Assembly: GCA_027627225.1 (NCBI GenBank)
Contig: CM051028.1
Coordinates: forward strand, 22,109,864 to 22,173,863
Source: Congeria kusceri
Lineage: Eukaryota > Mollusca > Bivalvia > Myida > Dreissenidae
Length of the DNA: 64,000 nt
Direction of reading: 5' to 3'
The position numbers and the translations under genes were made by a program. This document shows positions 22,820-35,570 of this stretch, piece after piece. The notes beneath the pieces were generated by a model. That model did no database searches and was not told the DNA's origin. It worked only from the letters and a program-made list of their open reading frames with translations. Within the stretch, counting starts at the first letter, position 1. Each line of letters starts with the position of its first letter.

Positions 22820-22828
22820 TGTGTGTGT
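22752..22828. repeat. (TG)n/(CGTG)n microsatellite
   Basis: About 35 bp of TG dinucleotides followed by about 40 bp of GCGT tetranucleotides and a short TG tail. The alternating purine-pyrimidine tract could adopt Z-DNA. Confidence 0.95.
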
Positions 22829-23210
22829 TTAAATAAAGAAACGTTTTGTTAATGAATTTCTTTCCAAACTGTTACAATAGCGACACAAATTATTCACACA
22901 ACTGCCTAAACACAACAGTAACACAAATTAAGCACGCCCCTGCAGCGAACCTCATTCTTCACGCGCGATGGATTGACAAATCAGAGTGGCCGAATAGATA
23001 GGAAGCGTCGGAGTGATCCAGACTTCTGTCAAATGCAAAACGAGGTTAATATTTGTAAACAAGCCGCTTTCGGTTGAAGATAACATTTAATCGTGTTTCT
23101 GATATATTTTTCGTCAAATATTTAGCGTTAGATTGTTTATTTTATTGTTCGTTAATCGTATACGGTTGTTTCTATTCTGAAGTGGCCGAATAGACAGGAA
23201 AACAGGCTAT

Positions 23211-24661
23211 AAAATGACTTTTAGTAACAAACAAGTATAAAAATCCTTGCAAAAAAAAAATCACTCGGTGGATATGGTGCTCAAAACTTCGAATAAATCA
23301 ATTATTGAGGGTGTTAACGACTCAATGCGAAACCACGACACTCAACTGTACACGCACAGGTAGTTTGAGGATAAATATTTTTATCGGAAACACGTTAATC
23401 GGTTCGTTATATTTAAAACTGGTTTCGCCACAAAATTTGAAAAATACATGTCGGCACTGAACTGATTAAATGCATTATATATACGCATTAAATTGATTCT
23501 ATGCATTATAATTACGCAATATGTATTACCAGTAGTAAGTTTAACATTTATAATACTTATAATTCCGGACATAAAACCCCGAAACACCCCTTTTGTTATT
23601 CATCCGTTCAAGACTTAAAATATACGTATCAAAACTTCTAACGCATTACATATTCAAAGCTCCTTTTTAATATATAACAAAGATAGTAACATAACATTTA
23701 CGGTAATCAAAACATACATAGATATGCAAACATATCATAAAATTGCGCCGAACAGTGTACACAATGAGGTATGACTCAATAACGCGCACAAGGCACATAA
23801 TACAAATCACACACGTCTCCCCCCTCTCCTGAGTTCAATACCGCAGTGCATCTCCAAAGCATGAAAAGAAAAAAAGTTTTTACCGTGTCCAAAGGAGTGG
23901 TGACCACTCTTGTTCTTTTCATACGTTTTCCTATGTGTAAAAAGAAGCTTTGAATATATTATGCTTTAGAAGTTTTGATTAGCATACCTGTAACTTCATG
24001 TGCAAAGCTTGATCGCACTAAAAGCCCTCTAAAATTCACATGATTCTCTCGACAGAAGCAGTCGCGGATACCTCGGGATTAAAGTGTTGTTTTTTTTATT
24101 CACGCGCTGAATTACATATACTGTAAAACAGATAATTTACGCAGGGTTTACATTCCGTGCCAATGGTGAAATTTTGTCTCAGGGACATACCGCAATTCAT
24201 TATTTATATCACTACTTGTTTATTTATATCACTACTGGAAAGCGGTTTACATGTTCATTACATGTATGGTACCACATTTGAATAATGCGCAAATTAAATG
24301 ATAGCGAAATACACCCGTGTTACGGTAGTTGGAATGAAAGTTTATTTACTAATACACAACACAAGCGTCTATGAAATATCCGAGTGTGTTTTCCACTATT
24401 TAAAAATAATTACATCTTTAGCTTCCTTTGATGCTCCTCCTTTTTTACACAGGAAACTCAAGTTGTATTTTATTTCAATTACAAAAGGTACCACTTCAAT
24501 GCCTATATTAGGTATATGTTTGCCTATTTGCAACGTATTTTATTCCGTTTTGACGGCAAATCCGACACAACATAAATTCAGTCCATTTTAGTAGTATACA
24601 TGATGCAGTTCACTGGATATTGCCGTCGAGTACTTGACTGTCGGATTTATACGTGTGTGTG
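23211..24661. other. Intergenic upstream of the GT32 paralogue, no gene seen
   Basis: AT-rich. The frames at 23381 (minus) and 24298 (plus, 97 codons) lack recognisable domains. The promoter of the gene starting at 24662 would be here, but no clear core element stands out. Confidence 0.45.
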
Positions 24662-24782
24662 ATGGCACATTTCAGAATGGCTTTGCATTTCAGACGAATG
24701 CCTCTGATTCATAGGCGATGTTCGCGATGTTTTCTCTTGCTATTGGTGTCAGTTTTTTACACATCGTTGGTTTATTATCGAG
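24662..24782 (+). CDS. GT32 paralogue, exon 1 (signal-anchor)
   Basis: ATG at 24662 opens MAHFRMALHFRRMPLIHRRC, a basic tail, then a hydrophobic span CFLLLLVSVFYTSLVYY and a donor AG|GTATGT. 121 nt, ending in phase 1 as in the intact gene's exon 1 at 8848-8938. The same architecture (basic tail, one membrane span, phase 1) and the downstream stem exons make this the first exon of a second Golgi glycosyltransferase, whose catalytic exon at 42368 is broken. Confidence 0.65.
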
Positions 24783-25154
24783 GTATGTATTTTACTTTCA
24801 TTTATAGATAAATAAATTATCATAAAGTATTAACTCCCATCGATGTCAATGCAAAATGGTGTGATAGTTTCAATATGTCATGTGTAGATGAAATTTAACA
24901 TTCTTATACATATGTGTTTTCTCAAGGTCAAGTACCAGAAAAGGTACATGGTGGTGTTCTAACGCTCCAAGGCAAAGGTTCGGGTGGAGTAAATTTTTGA
25001 CATTAGCTAATTGTTTATTAATAATTCCTAAGAAAAACATTAATTGATTTAACAATTGTAAGTTTGACAATTTTCTTTTTTTTTCTTTACTTTTTGGTCA
25101 ATCGTCAACATACATGTTTAAAGGCCTACAATTACCAACAGGAGGGGACGAAAA

Positions 25155-25285
25155 CGGAGTACGGTTGAGTACCTTACCACATGTACATGGAGTACGGCTG
25201 AGTACCTTACAACATGTACATGGAGTACGGTTGAGTACCTAATCACATGAACATGGAGCACGGTTGAGTACCTAACCACATGTAA
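25155..25285. repeat. 33-bp tandem repeat, four units
   Basis: GGAGTACGGTTGAGTACCTT followed by accacatgtacat, four times with a few substitutions. Confidence 0.85.
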
Positions 25286-25836
25286 TGTATAGCTGTATCC
25301 ATATGCAACAATCTATATCAATGGGCTGTGTTGTATTGTAGTGTATTGTATTGCAATATGTGTTTTCTATGTGGTATCGCAATATCCTCCACATCGCAAT
25401 ATATTGCCCCATATTCCATATCATTAATGCATCTTATGCCCAAACGTTTTAACTCCATTTGAAATTGCTGAAAATTAAAACAAACCTATAAATCGCAAGA
25501 CTCACTAGACTACAATAGCTACAAACAAATGTGTTTTGTTATTATTGCGAAATATTGCAATACAGTCTAAGTCATTTTGTTGTACCCTCCTTACTTGTAC
25601 ATTTTGCCAATATTTAAGAATATATAAACGGCTGTCGTACATAATGTTGTCTTATGTTTTTGGACCCTTTAAATTGTTTAACACAAAATCTATCTTAGCA
25701 ATGCATTAAGCATTAAATATTAAATGAACTATTGTATTCTTGACGCTATACATATTAACATGCATGAATCGAAAACATATGAATAGGTTTAATCGGATTC
25801 GATGACAGTTACAGGATTGTGCGTTAAGAGCGTTGT

Positions 25837-25863
25837 GGGGGTGGGGGTGGGGGGGGGGGGGGG
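25837..25863 (+). repeat. G-rich run
   Basis: GTGGGGGTGGGGGTGGGG followed by an unbroken G-run. Could form a G-quadruplex; length is likely variable. Confidence 0.8.
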
Positions 25864-28600
25864 CAAAAGTAAACACCGACTTGCAAAATTTATTCTGCAA
25901 TACAATCATATGAAGGCCTATTCATAAGCACAGACAACTGTATAGAACACTATTTTAAGCTCGATTTTTGCTCGAATGTTCGTGTTTTGGTAAGATAGTT
26001 TCTCAGGAATGGCGTAATGGATTTAATTGAACCATAAAACATGCATTCCCCATATTAAAATAAAAATATTGGCCAAGTTTGGTAACTCTAGTTTCAAAAT
26101 TTGTTAAAATTATGGGCCTTTTTACACATAGAACTTTCACATATAATCTATTTGGATAGGTTAAAGTTTGTCAATAAGCTGGTTTCTAAGAAATGGCTTT
26201 AGGGATTTCATTCAAACTATAAAACGTATTCCTTATTTTAAAATAAACCCATAGTCCAACGTGGATAACTCTAGTTTGACATTTGTCAGAATTATGGGCC
26301 TTTTTATACTAAATTAAATTTTTTTACATTCCCGCATGAGGGGTGGCGGCGTCAACTTATGATTTCCACACTCTGACTCGAGAATGATTCTTCATACATA
26401 GATACCCTAATATAATACTTTACTTGGGATTGCATTTCGGGTGGGTTGGGTGGTGTCAAGATCAATGTCACTTTTACTAAAAATATTTAAAAAAAACAAC
26501 AGTGTCTGCTAAATAACTCGAGAACTAATAGAAATATATTAATAAAATTCAATTTATGTATATCGTATTGCGAGACATTTCATGATATTATATATGGTGT
26601 GGGTGGGGTCTAGATCATTGCTTTGGAAATGAAAACAATGTTTTCCACTCAGTAACTCAAAAATGAATATTTTAAATTGGCCCCTAGTATCCAAAGGGTT
26701 TGTTTTAAAAATGCCTGTAACTCTTGCAAGTACAAGAAAAGTCGAGCGCGCTGTCCACCGACAGCTCTTATGTTATTTGTTACAAAAGGGTATTGTCATA
26801 ATTTGATCATCATAGGTGTCGGTGTCGGTGTTAGCTTGTTTGTTAGTTTTTCGTTTGGGTTCATTTTTCTTAAACACTACTTGACCTACAGCTTTCAAAC
26901 TTGGCATACTTATTCAGCACGATGAAATAGGTGTGTATGACAAGAAGCATAAAACTGTAATGGATTTTGATTGAATTATGGCCCTTTTTCGACTTACATT
27001 TCAACTCGACTGTCTACTAATCCCTGCGTCGGCGTCCGCACTTTATTCAAGATTATTTTCAAAAGTCCTGTAACTTCATATCTACATAAGTTATTCATTT
27101 GAACTTGCAATATACATTTGTCATCAAATCCAGCATCAAGTGCAATATTCCACATACATTGTAGCTTATTTTGACAGAGTTATGTCCAGTTTATATTCGA
27201 AATGTACGAATAATGATAAGACTTGCAACTTCAAAACTACAAAAGTAATTCACTTGAGACTTGGAGTATACCTTTGTCATTAACTCCAGCATCAGGTACA
27301 ACCATACCCATAACTAAATGTTTATTTGGCAGACGTATGCTCCTTTTTCACAGAGATTTTCTGGTTTAGTTCAAGTGTCTTATGTCAACACTACACAAGT
27401 TATTCACTTCAAACTTAGCGTGTACCATGGTCATCAACTCCCAGATAAAGTGAAACAATACATAACTATATTTTGTTTTTTGACATAGTTATATTTATTT
27501 CCACAAGATGTTTAGATTTAAAATTGTATTCAAAAGTGTTATAAACTTGATAGGTTATTCACTTAAAACTAGAAATATTCATTTTTCATCAACCGCAGCA
27601 TCAGGTGCCACAATACACATAAGCCTCTTTTTTAATTTGACAGAGTTATTACTCTTTCCACTTAATTGTATCAGCTTAAAGTTTTTATTCAAAATTCTTA
27701 TTTGTTTAAAATTACATAAGTTATTCACTTGCAACCTGGATTGTACCTTTATCATCAACTCCAGAATCAGGCGCGACAATGCCCATACACAGTTATGCCC
27801 CCTTTTTACATAGATTTTCAGTAAAAGTTATATTAAAAAATATAATAATATTTAAACGACATAAGCAAGTCACTTGAAACTTCTGTGTAATCAACTAAAG
27901 AATCAGGTTCAACAATCCCCATAACTCGGTTTTGTATTTTAACAGAGGTATGCACACTTTGCACATAGTCCACGCTGTCGTCAGACACCTCATGTATGAG
28001 TTATTTCCAACTTGCAACTCGATGAAAAAGAATAACATTATAAAACCTTTCTACTATCAAAAACCAAACGCGGCTAAATTTAAAGAACTTTTGGTTACTC
28101 CAAGAAAACTTCAGTGGGTTTATTTGTAGAGCTTTTAACTTGGGCTCATGTTTGGGTTAATATCAAGCAATCTATATTTACAAATTGTTGAGCTTATAAA
28201 AACAGTCGTGTAAGGCCCTGGTAACAAACACATTTATGACGAAATATGTATTGTTAAGTTATAAAGGTAACATATATGTATGCTTCAGTTACTTATGTCA
28301 CATTTCCTTACTCATCTATGCCACCAATAGCTGTTGGTATTAGTTATGCATACATATATACATATGTTTGCGTGCAAGAACATGTTAAAATCTGTTTACA
28401 CTGACTTTGTATACATTTACCCTAACTGACAAAACTGTAAAGTGTACGTTAAATCATAAAGTACGAGTACATTTCAAGAAAATATACATATTGCACGGTT
28501 GACAAGTAAACCTGTGTCTCGACTTACATTTGGTATTATAAATACACTAAAACGACTTAAGGGTGAACAGTAAAACACTATTGAAATGTTCTTCTTTCAG

Positions 28601-28738
28601 ACCAAACATGTGTTCCGCCACTTCACAACCAACAACCGGAAGTAACCACGACAGTTCCGAAAAATTCGACAACTTCAAGCAGTATGCCGTTAACTCACTC
28701 CACACCACAACAAACCCTCAAGCAGCAGCTAATTTCTG
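28601..28738 (+). CDS. GT32 paralogue, stem exon copy A
   Basis: 138 nt, phase 1 on both sides, between CTTCTTTCAG and GTCAGT. Reads QTCVPPLHNQQPEVTTTVPK then a Ser/Thr/Pro/Gln-rich run, like exon 2 of the intact gene (shared QQPEVT). Being symmetric (46 codons), it can be included or skipped without changing the frame. A near-identical copy lies at 39909. Confidence 0.65.
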
Positions 28739-31300
28739 GTCAGTATATTTTATTGATATATGTACATACAGTTATTGTTTCTTTCTATGTAGGCCATAAG
28801 CTTTCAAATGATTGATTGCTGACATTTTTACAGTGTCGTTATTATGTCCCCCGAACAATTTCGGGGGAACATATAGTCGCCGCATTGTCCGTCCTTTAGT
28901 ATTTCAATTTCACAGCAACTACTAGCCAGAATCCAATGAAACTTTATTGAAAGATTTATTACATAAGGAGTTGTGCATATTACCCAGACGTTCAGCTTCA
29001 ATGATTTTTTCAGAGTTATGGGACTTTCTGAAATTAGTAATTAATTCTTGTCCGGGCTATATCTCAGCAACTACTGGCCTGATTTTATATTTTTTCTATG
29101 AAGAAAATTCATTGAATAGAAACGTCCTGGTATTATTCACAAATCTTCTTGGCAATGGAGCTTTATATGATTTTTGGAGTAATGGACATTTGAATATTGC
29201 TGAAATGAGTATATATTGCACAATTCTCAGCAACTACTGGTCGGACTTCAATGAAACTTTATGGGAAGTTTTACTACTAGGAACAGTTATGCAAATATCC
29301 ATGATTTTTCAATATAACGATTTGTATTGGATTTGGAGGACTTTGATTATTGCTGCATTGGGTATATAGTGCATTATAATTGCCAGGCTACTTCATAGCA
29401 ACCAGTTGCAGAAATTGTACTTAAGTCTTTGATACCAAAAGAAGATGAGTATATTGCCTGGATGACCTTGTTTTATGATTTTCTGTACAGATTCAGGGGT
29501 CTTTTTCAGGTTTATTTTTCTGGAATTGATATATGAAATGCAATGATCCCCGACGAGAGGTTAAATAACAAGGATGAAATAGACATATTACGATAGTGTT
29601 CCATCATTTTTATAGTTGTGAAGCTTTGATTGTTATAACTTTGCTTCATCTGTATGTTCATATGGTCTATTTATGGCATGCTCACATGCAGTTTTGATGT
29701 CAGACTTGGTCCTGTAGTTCTATTGATTTTGAGTTCAACTTTTCTAAGAAACAATGTCGAACTATTGTCGTCGCTCTGTCGTCTGCGTAGCGTCAGCGTC
29801 TGCGTTAGTTTTCGGGTTAAGTTTTTCATTTGAAACTTTCAATACTTGTTCACTATCAAAAGAGTAACCCATAACAAACCATGTGACTTGCATTTCCTGA
29901 GTTATCTGCACTTGTTTGTACTTACAACTTAGCACATTTTGACATATGTTTAGATATAAAATTTATCAATAACTATCAAAGACATTAAATTGAAAGTCAA
30001 TGTACTTGTTTATGATGTTGTCCCCATACTACTGCAGACAAGATTAGGTAACTCTTTCAAGGTTTCTGTTGTAGTTATTATCCTTTTTTTCAACTTACAA
30101 TTTTTGCTTTAGGTCAAAGTTTTCAATACCTGTAGACAAGAGGGTTTTAACACTGTCAAGGATTTTGTTGGAGTTTTTACAAATTAGAATTTTGCTTTAG
30201 GTTAAATTTCAATAGATCTATAAGAGGTATGGATTTCAAACTCGATAACTTACAGTAATGAACCCATTCTGTCGACAACATTAGGAAAGTATTTTGGCGG
30301 ATATTATTGCCCATTTGTCAACTTAACAATTTCGCTAAGAGATATAAGACGTATTGACTTGAAATTCAAAATACTTCATCACAGTGATGAACCCATTCTA
30401 TAAACAAAAGGAAACCAGTGACTTCCTTAGTAGCCAACAACTTCACATAGCAACAGTCCATTTCTATAGCAACCCATGCCTTTCACAGCAGCAACTGACT
30501 TCCTTGGCAACCAATGACTTTATTCGCAATAACTTACTCACCTTAGCAACAAATTACATCCCCTAGAAACACTTGATTTCCTTAGAAAACCATTACTTTC
30601 TTAGCAACTAGTGACCTCCTTGGCAACCAGTGACTTCCTTTGCGACAAATTACTCACCTTAGCAACCTAGTCACTTCCTTAGTAACCAGTGACTTACACT
30701 GGCAACGCTTGAATTTTTTTAGCAATCCATGACTTCCTAAGCAACCCTTGACAACCTTGGCAACCAAAAACTTCTTTAGCAACGCTGTATTCGCCTTAGT
30801 AACCAGTAACTTTCTTACCATCTCTTGACTGCTTTAGCAACCACTGACTTCATCTAGAAACAGTAAACATATTTAGCCTTAGCATATTGTGACTTTCCCA
30901 AGCAACAATTGATTTCCTTGGCAACTAATTTATTTTACCTTGACTATTTTAAGCATTATTAGGGTATTGTTGAATTTTTAATTACAACCCCGGGTACTAT
31001 CAAGAACAAGCCACAGTACTTTCAAATGCAAGAAGGTCGAGCGTCCAGAACCCGTAGGCGGTGTTTTTGTATATTACAGAAATGGGCAGTACTGAGGTAG
31101 TACTAAGGCATTTTAATTAAATTTTATATAGCTATAAAAGCGCAGAATAAGATAAGATTAATGCAAAAACAAATCATTGACAAACAAAACGACCTCAATT
31201 ATACAATGATTTTTTTCAGTTTATGTCAACCCTATCATATCATATGCCTAATGTAACCCATATAATTTGCAAGTGCTTATACGATAATATTTTATTTACA
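28739..31300 (+). other. Intronic/intergenic; dispersed and tandem repeats
   Basis: From 28834 a 'ccccgaacaatttcggggg' hairpin block with gtccgtcc, shared with 40140. The 140-codon frame at 28947 is composed of repeats of a ctcagcaactactggcc-like segment and lacks a domain. From about 30380 to 30960 there are degenerate 19-20-bp repeats of CTTCCTTAGCAACCAGTGA. Confidence 0.5.
30380..30960. repeat. Degenerate 19-20-bp tandem repeats
   Basis: TTAGCAACCAGTGACTTCCT and variants repeat irregularly about 25 times with many substitutions. An old array. Confidence 0.65.
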
Positions 31301-32420
31301 GCCATAAGCAATACTTTATTCTTCCATTAATTAAGCGCAGACACATCTTCATTTTCGTTTCTGCACCAATTTTAACAGTATTCGTCTAACGATTCGTCCT
31401 TTATGCAATTGTCAGAATTAAGTGATATTGGAAGTCGAAGTTTAGAGCCTCTGCGAAGCAAATTTCTAAGGTTTTTATTTTTAAGAAAATTAAGATCACC
31501 TGTTAAAACATGACCAACAGGGCTGTACAAATATTTAAAATGAACACATTCTCATGATGTAGGGCAGTTTTCCAATACATTTTTTTCGGTGGTAAGAGAA
31601 TTATAATTAAAAACAATACTCCTTACTGGTTTACTATATTTGTAACAAATTATTGGTGTTTCATTATTACGAAAAGAAGGAGGTATTAACATACGCACAC
31701 TCTTATCATTGAATAATTTAGGAAGGTCAATTAAATCAATTCCTTTATTACTGAATTTTACGAGTCCTCATTCTGTTGTGCAGACTTTCAATGAATAGTT
31801 TAAGACAATAGTCAGTGTAGAAGTGAATAATATTAGCACATTCATACCATGGGTCACTTTGAAGAAAAATACTTTTACATTCATTATCAATAAATTTCAA
31901 AGAAGAAACAGAAAGGGAGCATAAAGCACTTAATAATTTGTGTGTCCGCCATTTTTAAATCACAAGTAGCAGTCATTTAAAGAAAGTATGCGTCTAAATT
32001 TACGTCTTGTGTTTCCATTTTTCCTTCTACCATGTGAGCGTTTGTTTTTACACGTTTATTAAAAAAAAAAAGCAGGCATTGATGGAGCTGTCTTCAGATG
32101 TTTCGAACGTTAACAATATTATCATTTAATCCTAGAGAGTAAAATGTTTGTAAAAATTTAATCCATTCAAATTCCGAAATAGATTTAACTTGATACTGAT
32201 TAAACGTTGCATTATCGAATGTTAGCTGTTCAGCGGGTTGAACTGAAATATTAGTAATATCATGGCAAGTTTTGTTAAAATGTTGATAAATGAAATTGCT
32301 ATTATTTTTTTAATTTTAATAAAATGATCACAGAAACGAGCTTTAAACGATCAACCAGTCTGACCAATGTTTTGTGCACCACAGCAGGGTGCATTTTGAT
32401 AAAACATCAAATTGATACAA
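31300..32420 (-). pseudogene. Penelope-like retroelement remnant, GIY-YIG-like part first
   Basis: On minus, near 32390, CCGAQNIGQTG then SFKARFCDHFIK resembles a GIY-YIG endonuclease. Further on (about 32240) come HFNKTCHDITNISVQPAEQL-like residues. At 31700-31400, in shifted frames, comes YKYSKPVRSIVFNYNSLTTE, then PVGHVLTGDLNFLKNKNLRN, LLRRGSKLRLPIS, which resembles the block preceding the reverse transcriptase in Penelope-like elements. Many stops and frame changes; no RT core follows. An N-terminal GIY-YIG is the arrangement of the Naiad/Chlamys group, but two tandem truncated copies would look the same. Confidence 0.5.
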
Positions 32421-32582
32421 AATTAGACATAGAGTTAAATATCAATTGAAATAAATTTTAACTTAAAAAAAAATGTATATATGTAATGTGTACAAGTGTT
32501 AATATTCTTCTATAACTCGGACACGCTTAATTTCATATCACGCGCAGACAAAAAAAGAACTACTTTTGATGTAGGAATAATA

Positions 32583-32673
32583 TTAGTTACACTGTTAGTA
32601 GCAGCTCCAGTATGGTATGAAGCCACTGAGGGTGTATAGCCCATACACCATCAGTTACTAATAGTGTAACGAA
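32583..32673. repeat. Short inverted repeat
   Basis: TTAGTTACACTGTTAGTA and TTACTAATAGTGTAACGAA are imperfect inverses about 50 bp apart, with a smaller ggtgtatagcccatacacc palindrome between. Probably a palindromic MITE fragment. Confidence 0.5.
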
Positions 32674-32975
32674 TATATCTCACCGACTACCTTCATTGGT
32701 TTCTTTTAATTTGATCTAGGTACGCACATGTTTGTCCTTTAATAATCAATAATTATTAAATCTTATTTAATTGTTTAATGGTCGTTAATGGATCAAATAA
32801 GTAAAGATACTTAAAATGTTACCATATGCAATTGTTATTTTATTCAATACTGTCCCTTTAAAAAACTGGAACTGACTGTAGGCAATGTGTGCACCAAGAA
32901 ACAGAAAATAAAAGTAGACCTACGTCATTTAAGTAACGTCATCTTTACTAAACAAATGAAGTGTCAAGCAGTACT

Positions 32976-33816
32976 AGCGCAGTGCCTAAATCCGCCACTT
33001 GCCTAAATCCGCCACCCCATCCGAATAAGTGTTTATTTACCGGCGATTTGTATTTTGTTGATCTCGATCAATCAGATGGTGTCCGTGATAAAAATAAATT
33101 ATCGTGTTGTAATATTATATCCATATGAGCACGTGCAGCATAAAATTAACCGTTATTCATTTGCATTACATACAATAAAATGTGGAGAAAAACCGCTTAT
33201 TAAAAGCGCAAATATCTCGGTACTCAAAACCATCAAAACTCAAAACATATGTGTCCCACGTACACGCAGGGCCTCAGTTTCAAAGCTGTTTGTACAAATA
33301 AAAAATAGATTTGAAGAAATTGAAACATTGTATTAACAACAAACCATCGAGCTGCTTAATATAGATAATTATATCAGAACAATAGTCGAATGTGGAATAA
33401 GCATGTCACGGTTCCTGATCTACGATTTCACCAAGTAACTTCGGATCACCGTGTTTTTTTTATTAAACACTATAAAAATGAACCTTAAATAAACAAAAGC
33501 CGGAGTTTTTTCAATAGAAGTACAAACAGTTGCTTTGAAAACAGAATTCATAAAAGAATATTATTTTCGAGCAATTTGAACATTTTAAAGAGGGGTGGCG
33601 GATTTAGGCACTCCCACGCTAATTTTTTACACTGTTTAGGCCTTCAATCACAATAATTATTTTTCATTTACCAAGTATTTAAAATGTAACCAAAACATGA
33701 CAGCAAATGCACATTAAACCTAACTTGATTTATGTAATTTTTTATGTCAATCGGTAAACACCTTTTGAAAATATCGTACAAATACCGCCCAAATATGGCG
33801 GATTTAGTCACTGCGT
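32976..33816. mobile_element. MITE with GCAGTGCCTAAATCCGCCA ends
   Basis: Left end GCGCAGTGCCTAAATCCGCC followed by a second GCCTAAATCCGCCACCCC. Right end is the inverse: GGGGTGGCGGATTTAGGCAC at about 33594 and the outer TGGCGGATTTAGTCACTGCG to about 33814. Both ends thus carry doubled motifs. About 840 bp, no transposase. Confidence 0.55.
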
Positions 33817-35290
33817 CAGTATACTGTAGTACACATTGGATATTTAAGACATTTTAACTAGACTAATCATGGAAAGTCAATGAAATTAACACGTGAACTG
33901 TGGGCATAATATGCTCATGTGAAAATGGATTTATTAAATTGGATTTATTAAAATATGACAAGAACAAAGCAGTATTTTGTTTTTGTCAGATACACTTTCT
34001 AGGTTTTAAAACAGCACAAACACCGAGGTATGATGGCTTTATTTTTATTGTTGGTGCACGTTCGACAGTTCTTTCACAGTATTAAGATACATTTGTTTTG
34101 AATCTGTATTGAAACATAAAACATATGCCATTCCACGTCAAGTTGATATAAACAACAGATTATCCAGCAGTCGCCATTTGTTTTACTTTCTATGGAGTAT
34201 TGAAAATTACCCATGGTGTAGGGAAAATACACCACGGTCATGTGACCGCTATAAGCCAATCGGATCGCGTCATTTATGTAGGAGGTGAGATATAAAACTA
34301 TTCAATACACGTATTTTAGTGACTTTTGTGATGCCTTTTATCGGAAATATAACGAAGGATCTTATTTTATTCTTTTAAAACCCTACATGGAATCTCTGAA
34401 TCAATGTGAGAAGTACTGTCATGAACTAATTTTATTATTTACAAATCAAGTTTTATCTTTATTTTAATAAGCTGCCTTTTTGCACATTATGACAAATTCA
34501 CTGTGGCTACCCTTATCAGTTGATATAAATGCACCGCTGCAGAGGAAACTGTGCACTTAGCCATTGTTCTGTCAGCTGAAAGAAATGATTGCAGAAAGAA
34601 ATTTTATGGTTGACCAATACACAGAGTGAAATACCCAATGGAGAGGCCAGACATTCCTTAATCTAGGCCTTTAATGTTGTTCTGCTATTCTGCTGGAGTT
34701 ATTCTGCTATGCTGCTGAAGTTGTTCTGCTGTTTGCTATTCTGCTATTCGGCTGGATTTAGTCTGCTTTTCTGCATACTTTACACAGGCAAGCAGAACAA
34801 CTCCAGCATATTCATCAGCATTTGAAATTTGCTTGGATTTTTTCTGACATTAGCGGAGTTATGGCCTTTGTTAAAAAAATGACAATTTTGGACATGTGAA
34901 AAACTACCCAGGGCAACAAGTTCAATGCTGATAAATATGTTTACAAAGATTCATCACTCTAGCAGTTATGCTGATTGCTCTATGAGTACACGTGACACAA
35001 AAAACCGACGGACTGACTGTTGGATGAAAAGGACGGACGGACAAGGCCAAATATATATGCCACCCCCCTTGGGGCATAAACATCATGAAGCATTTTTGTC
35101 TTTAAAATGTTAATCTGCTATTCTTCTTGAGTTAATTGCTATTCTGCTAGAGTTGTTCTGTTATTCTGCTGTGCTTATTATGTTGGAATGATTCTACTAT
35201 TCTGCGGTGTTACTTTTGCTATTTTGCAGTTATACTTTTCGAGTATTTGCTACACAAGTCCAAAAATGTCATTTTTTCCAACAAGGGCCA
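33817..35290. other. Intergenic; degenerate TTCTGCTATTCTGCTG repeats
   Basis: At 34680-34780 and 35110-35215 short TTCTGCT(A/G)TTCTGCTG units repeat irregularly. The remainder is AT-rich with no supportable gene. Confidence 0.45.
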
Positions 35291-35294
35291 TAAC

Positions 35295-35570
35295 ATAATT
35301 GGTACATACAAATGGGCACTCAAGACGTGATTAACAAGGTATTCTAGACGACAATTGGTACATACAAATGGGCACTCAAGGCGTGATTAACAAGGCATTC
35401 TAGACGACAATTGGTACATACAAATGGGCACTCAAGGCGTGATTAACAAGGCATTCTAGACGACAATTGGTACATACAAATGGGCACTCAAGACGTGATT
35501 AACAAGGCATTCTAGACGACAATTGGAACATACAAATGGGCACTCAAGACGTGATTAACAAGAAGCCATT
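35295..35570. repeat. 56-bp minisatellite, about 5 units
   Basis: ACAATTGGTACATACAAATG GGCACTCAAGRCGTGATTAA CAAGGCATTCTAGACG repeats; starts at 35351, 35407, 35463 and 35519 are exactly 56 bp apart. Confidence 0.9.

Larger units (their letters stand above)
21129..23210. mobile_element. Pogo-like DNA element, internally deleted
   Basis: Left end GGCCACCTCTGTCTATTCGGTCACTT (21131 on, broken by spaces in the listing) matches, inverted, the right end AGTGGCCGAATAGACAGGAA (23181-23200) followed by aacaggcta. An additional inverted copy, AGTGGCCGAATAGATAGGAA, lies at 22984. TA dinucleotides flank both outer ends, as expected for pogo/Tigger elements. It encloses the CENP-B-type frame at 21563-22330. 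Exact ends are approximate. Confidence 0.5.
24783..28600 (+). other. Intron of the GT32 paralogue; repeats only
   Basis: Holds a 33-bp tandem repeat, a G-run, and from about 27100 to 28000 degenerate units of about 160 bp marked by tcatcaactccagcatcagg. The same units recur at 37.5-38.1 kb. The open frames are not gene-like. Confidence 0.5.
25620..28960. repeat. Segmental duplication, copy A
   Basis: Shares ordered blocks with 36565-40260: CGGCTGTCGT..ATAATGTT at 25630 and 36577, the about 160-bp 'catcaactccagcatcagg' units, CGAAATATGTATTGTTAAGT at 28240 and 38432, the stem exon at 28601 and 39909, and the block starting TGTCGTTATTATGT at 28834 and 40140. Divergence is moderate, with many indels. 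Confidence 0.7.

Noticed and set aside
28947..29369. 140-codon plus-strand frame as a membrane protein gene
   Set aside because: The sequence is built from a dispersed repeat unit (ctcagcaactactgg-like), with no domain and related non-open sequence at 40250-40700.
32840..32860. TGTCCCTTTAA as the end of a third TTAA MITE
   Set aside because: Only the outermost bases match; neither the TGTTCACAGAT part nor a partner end is present nearby.
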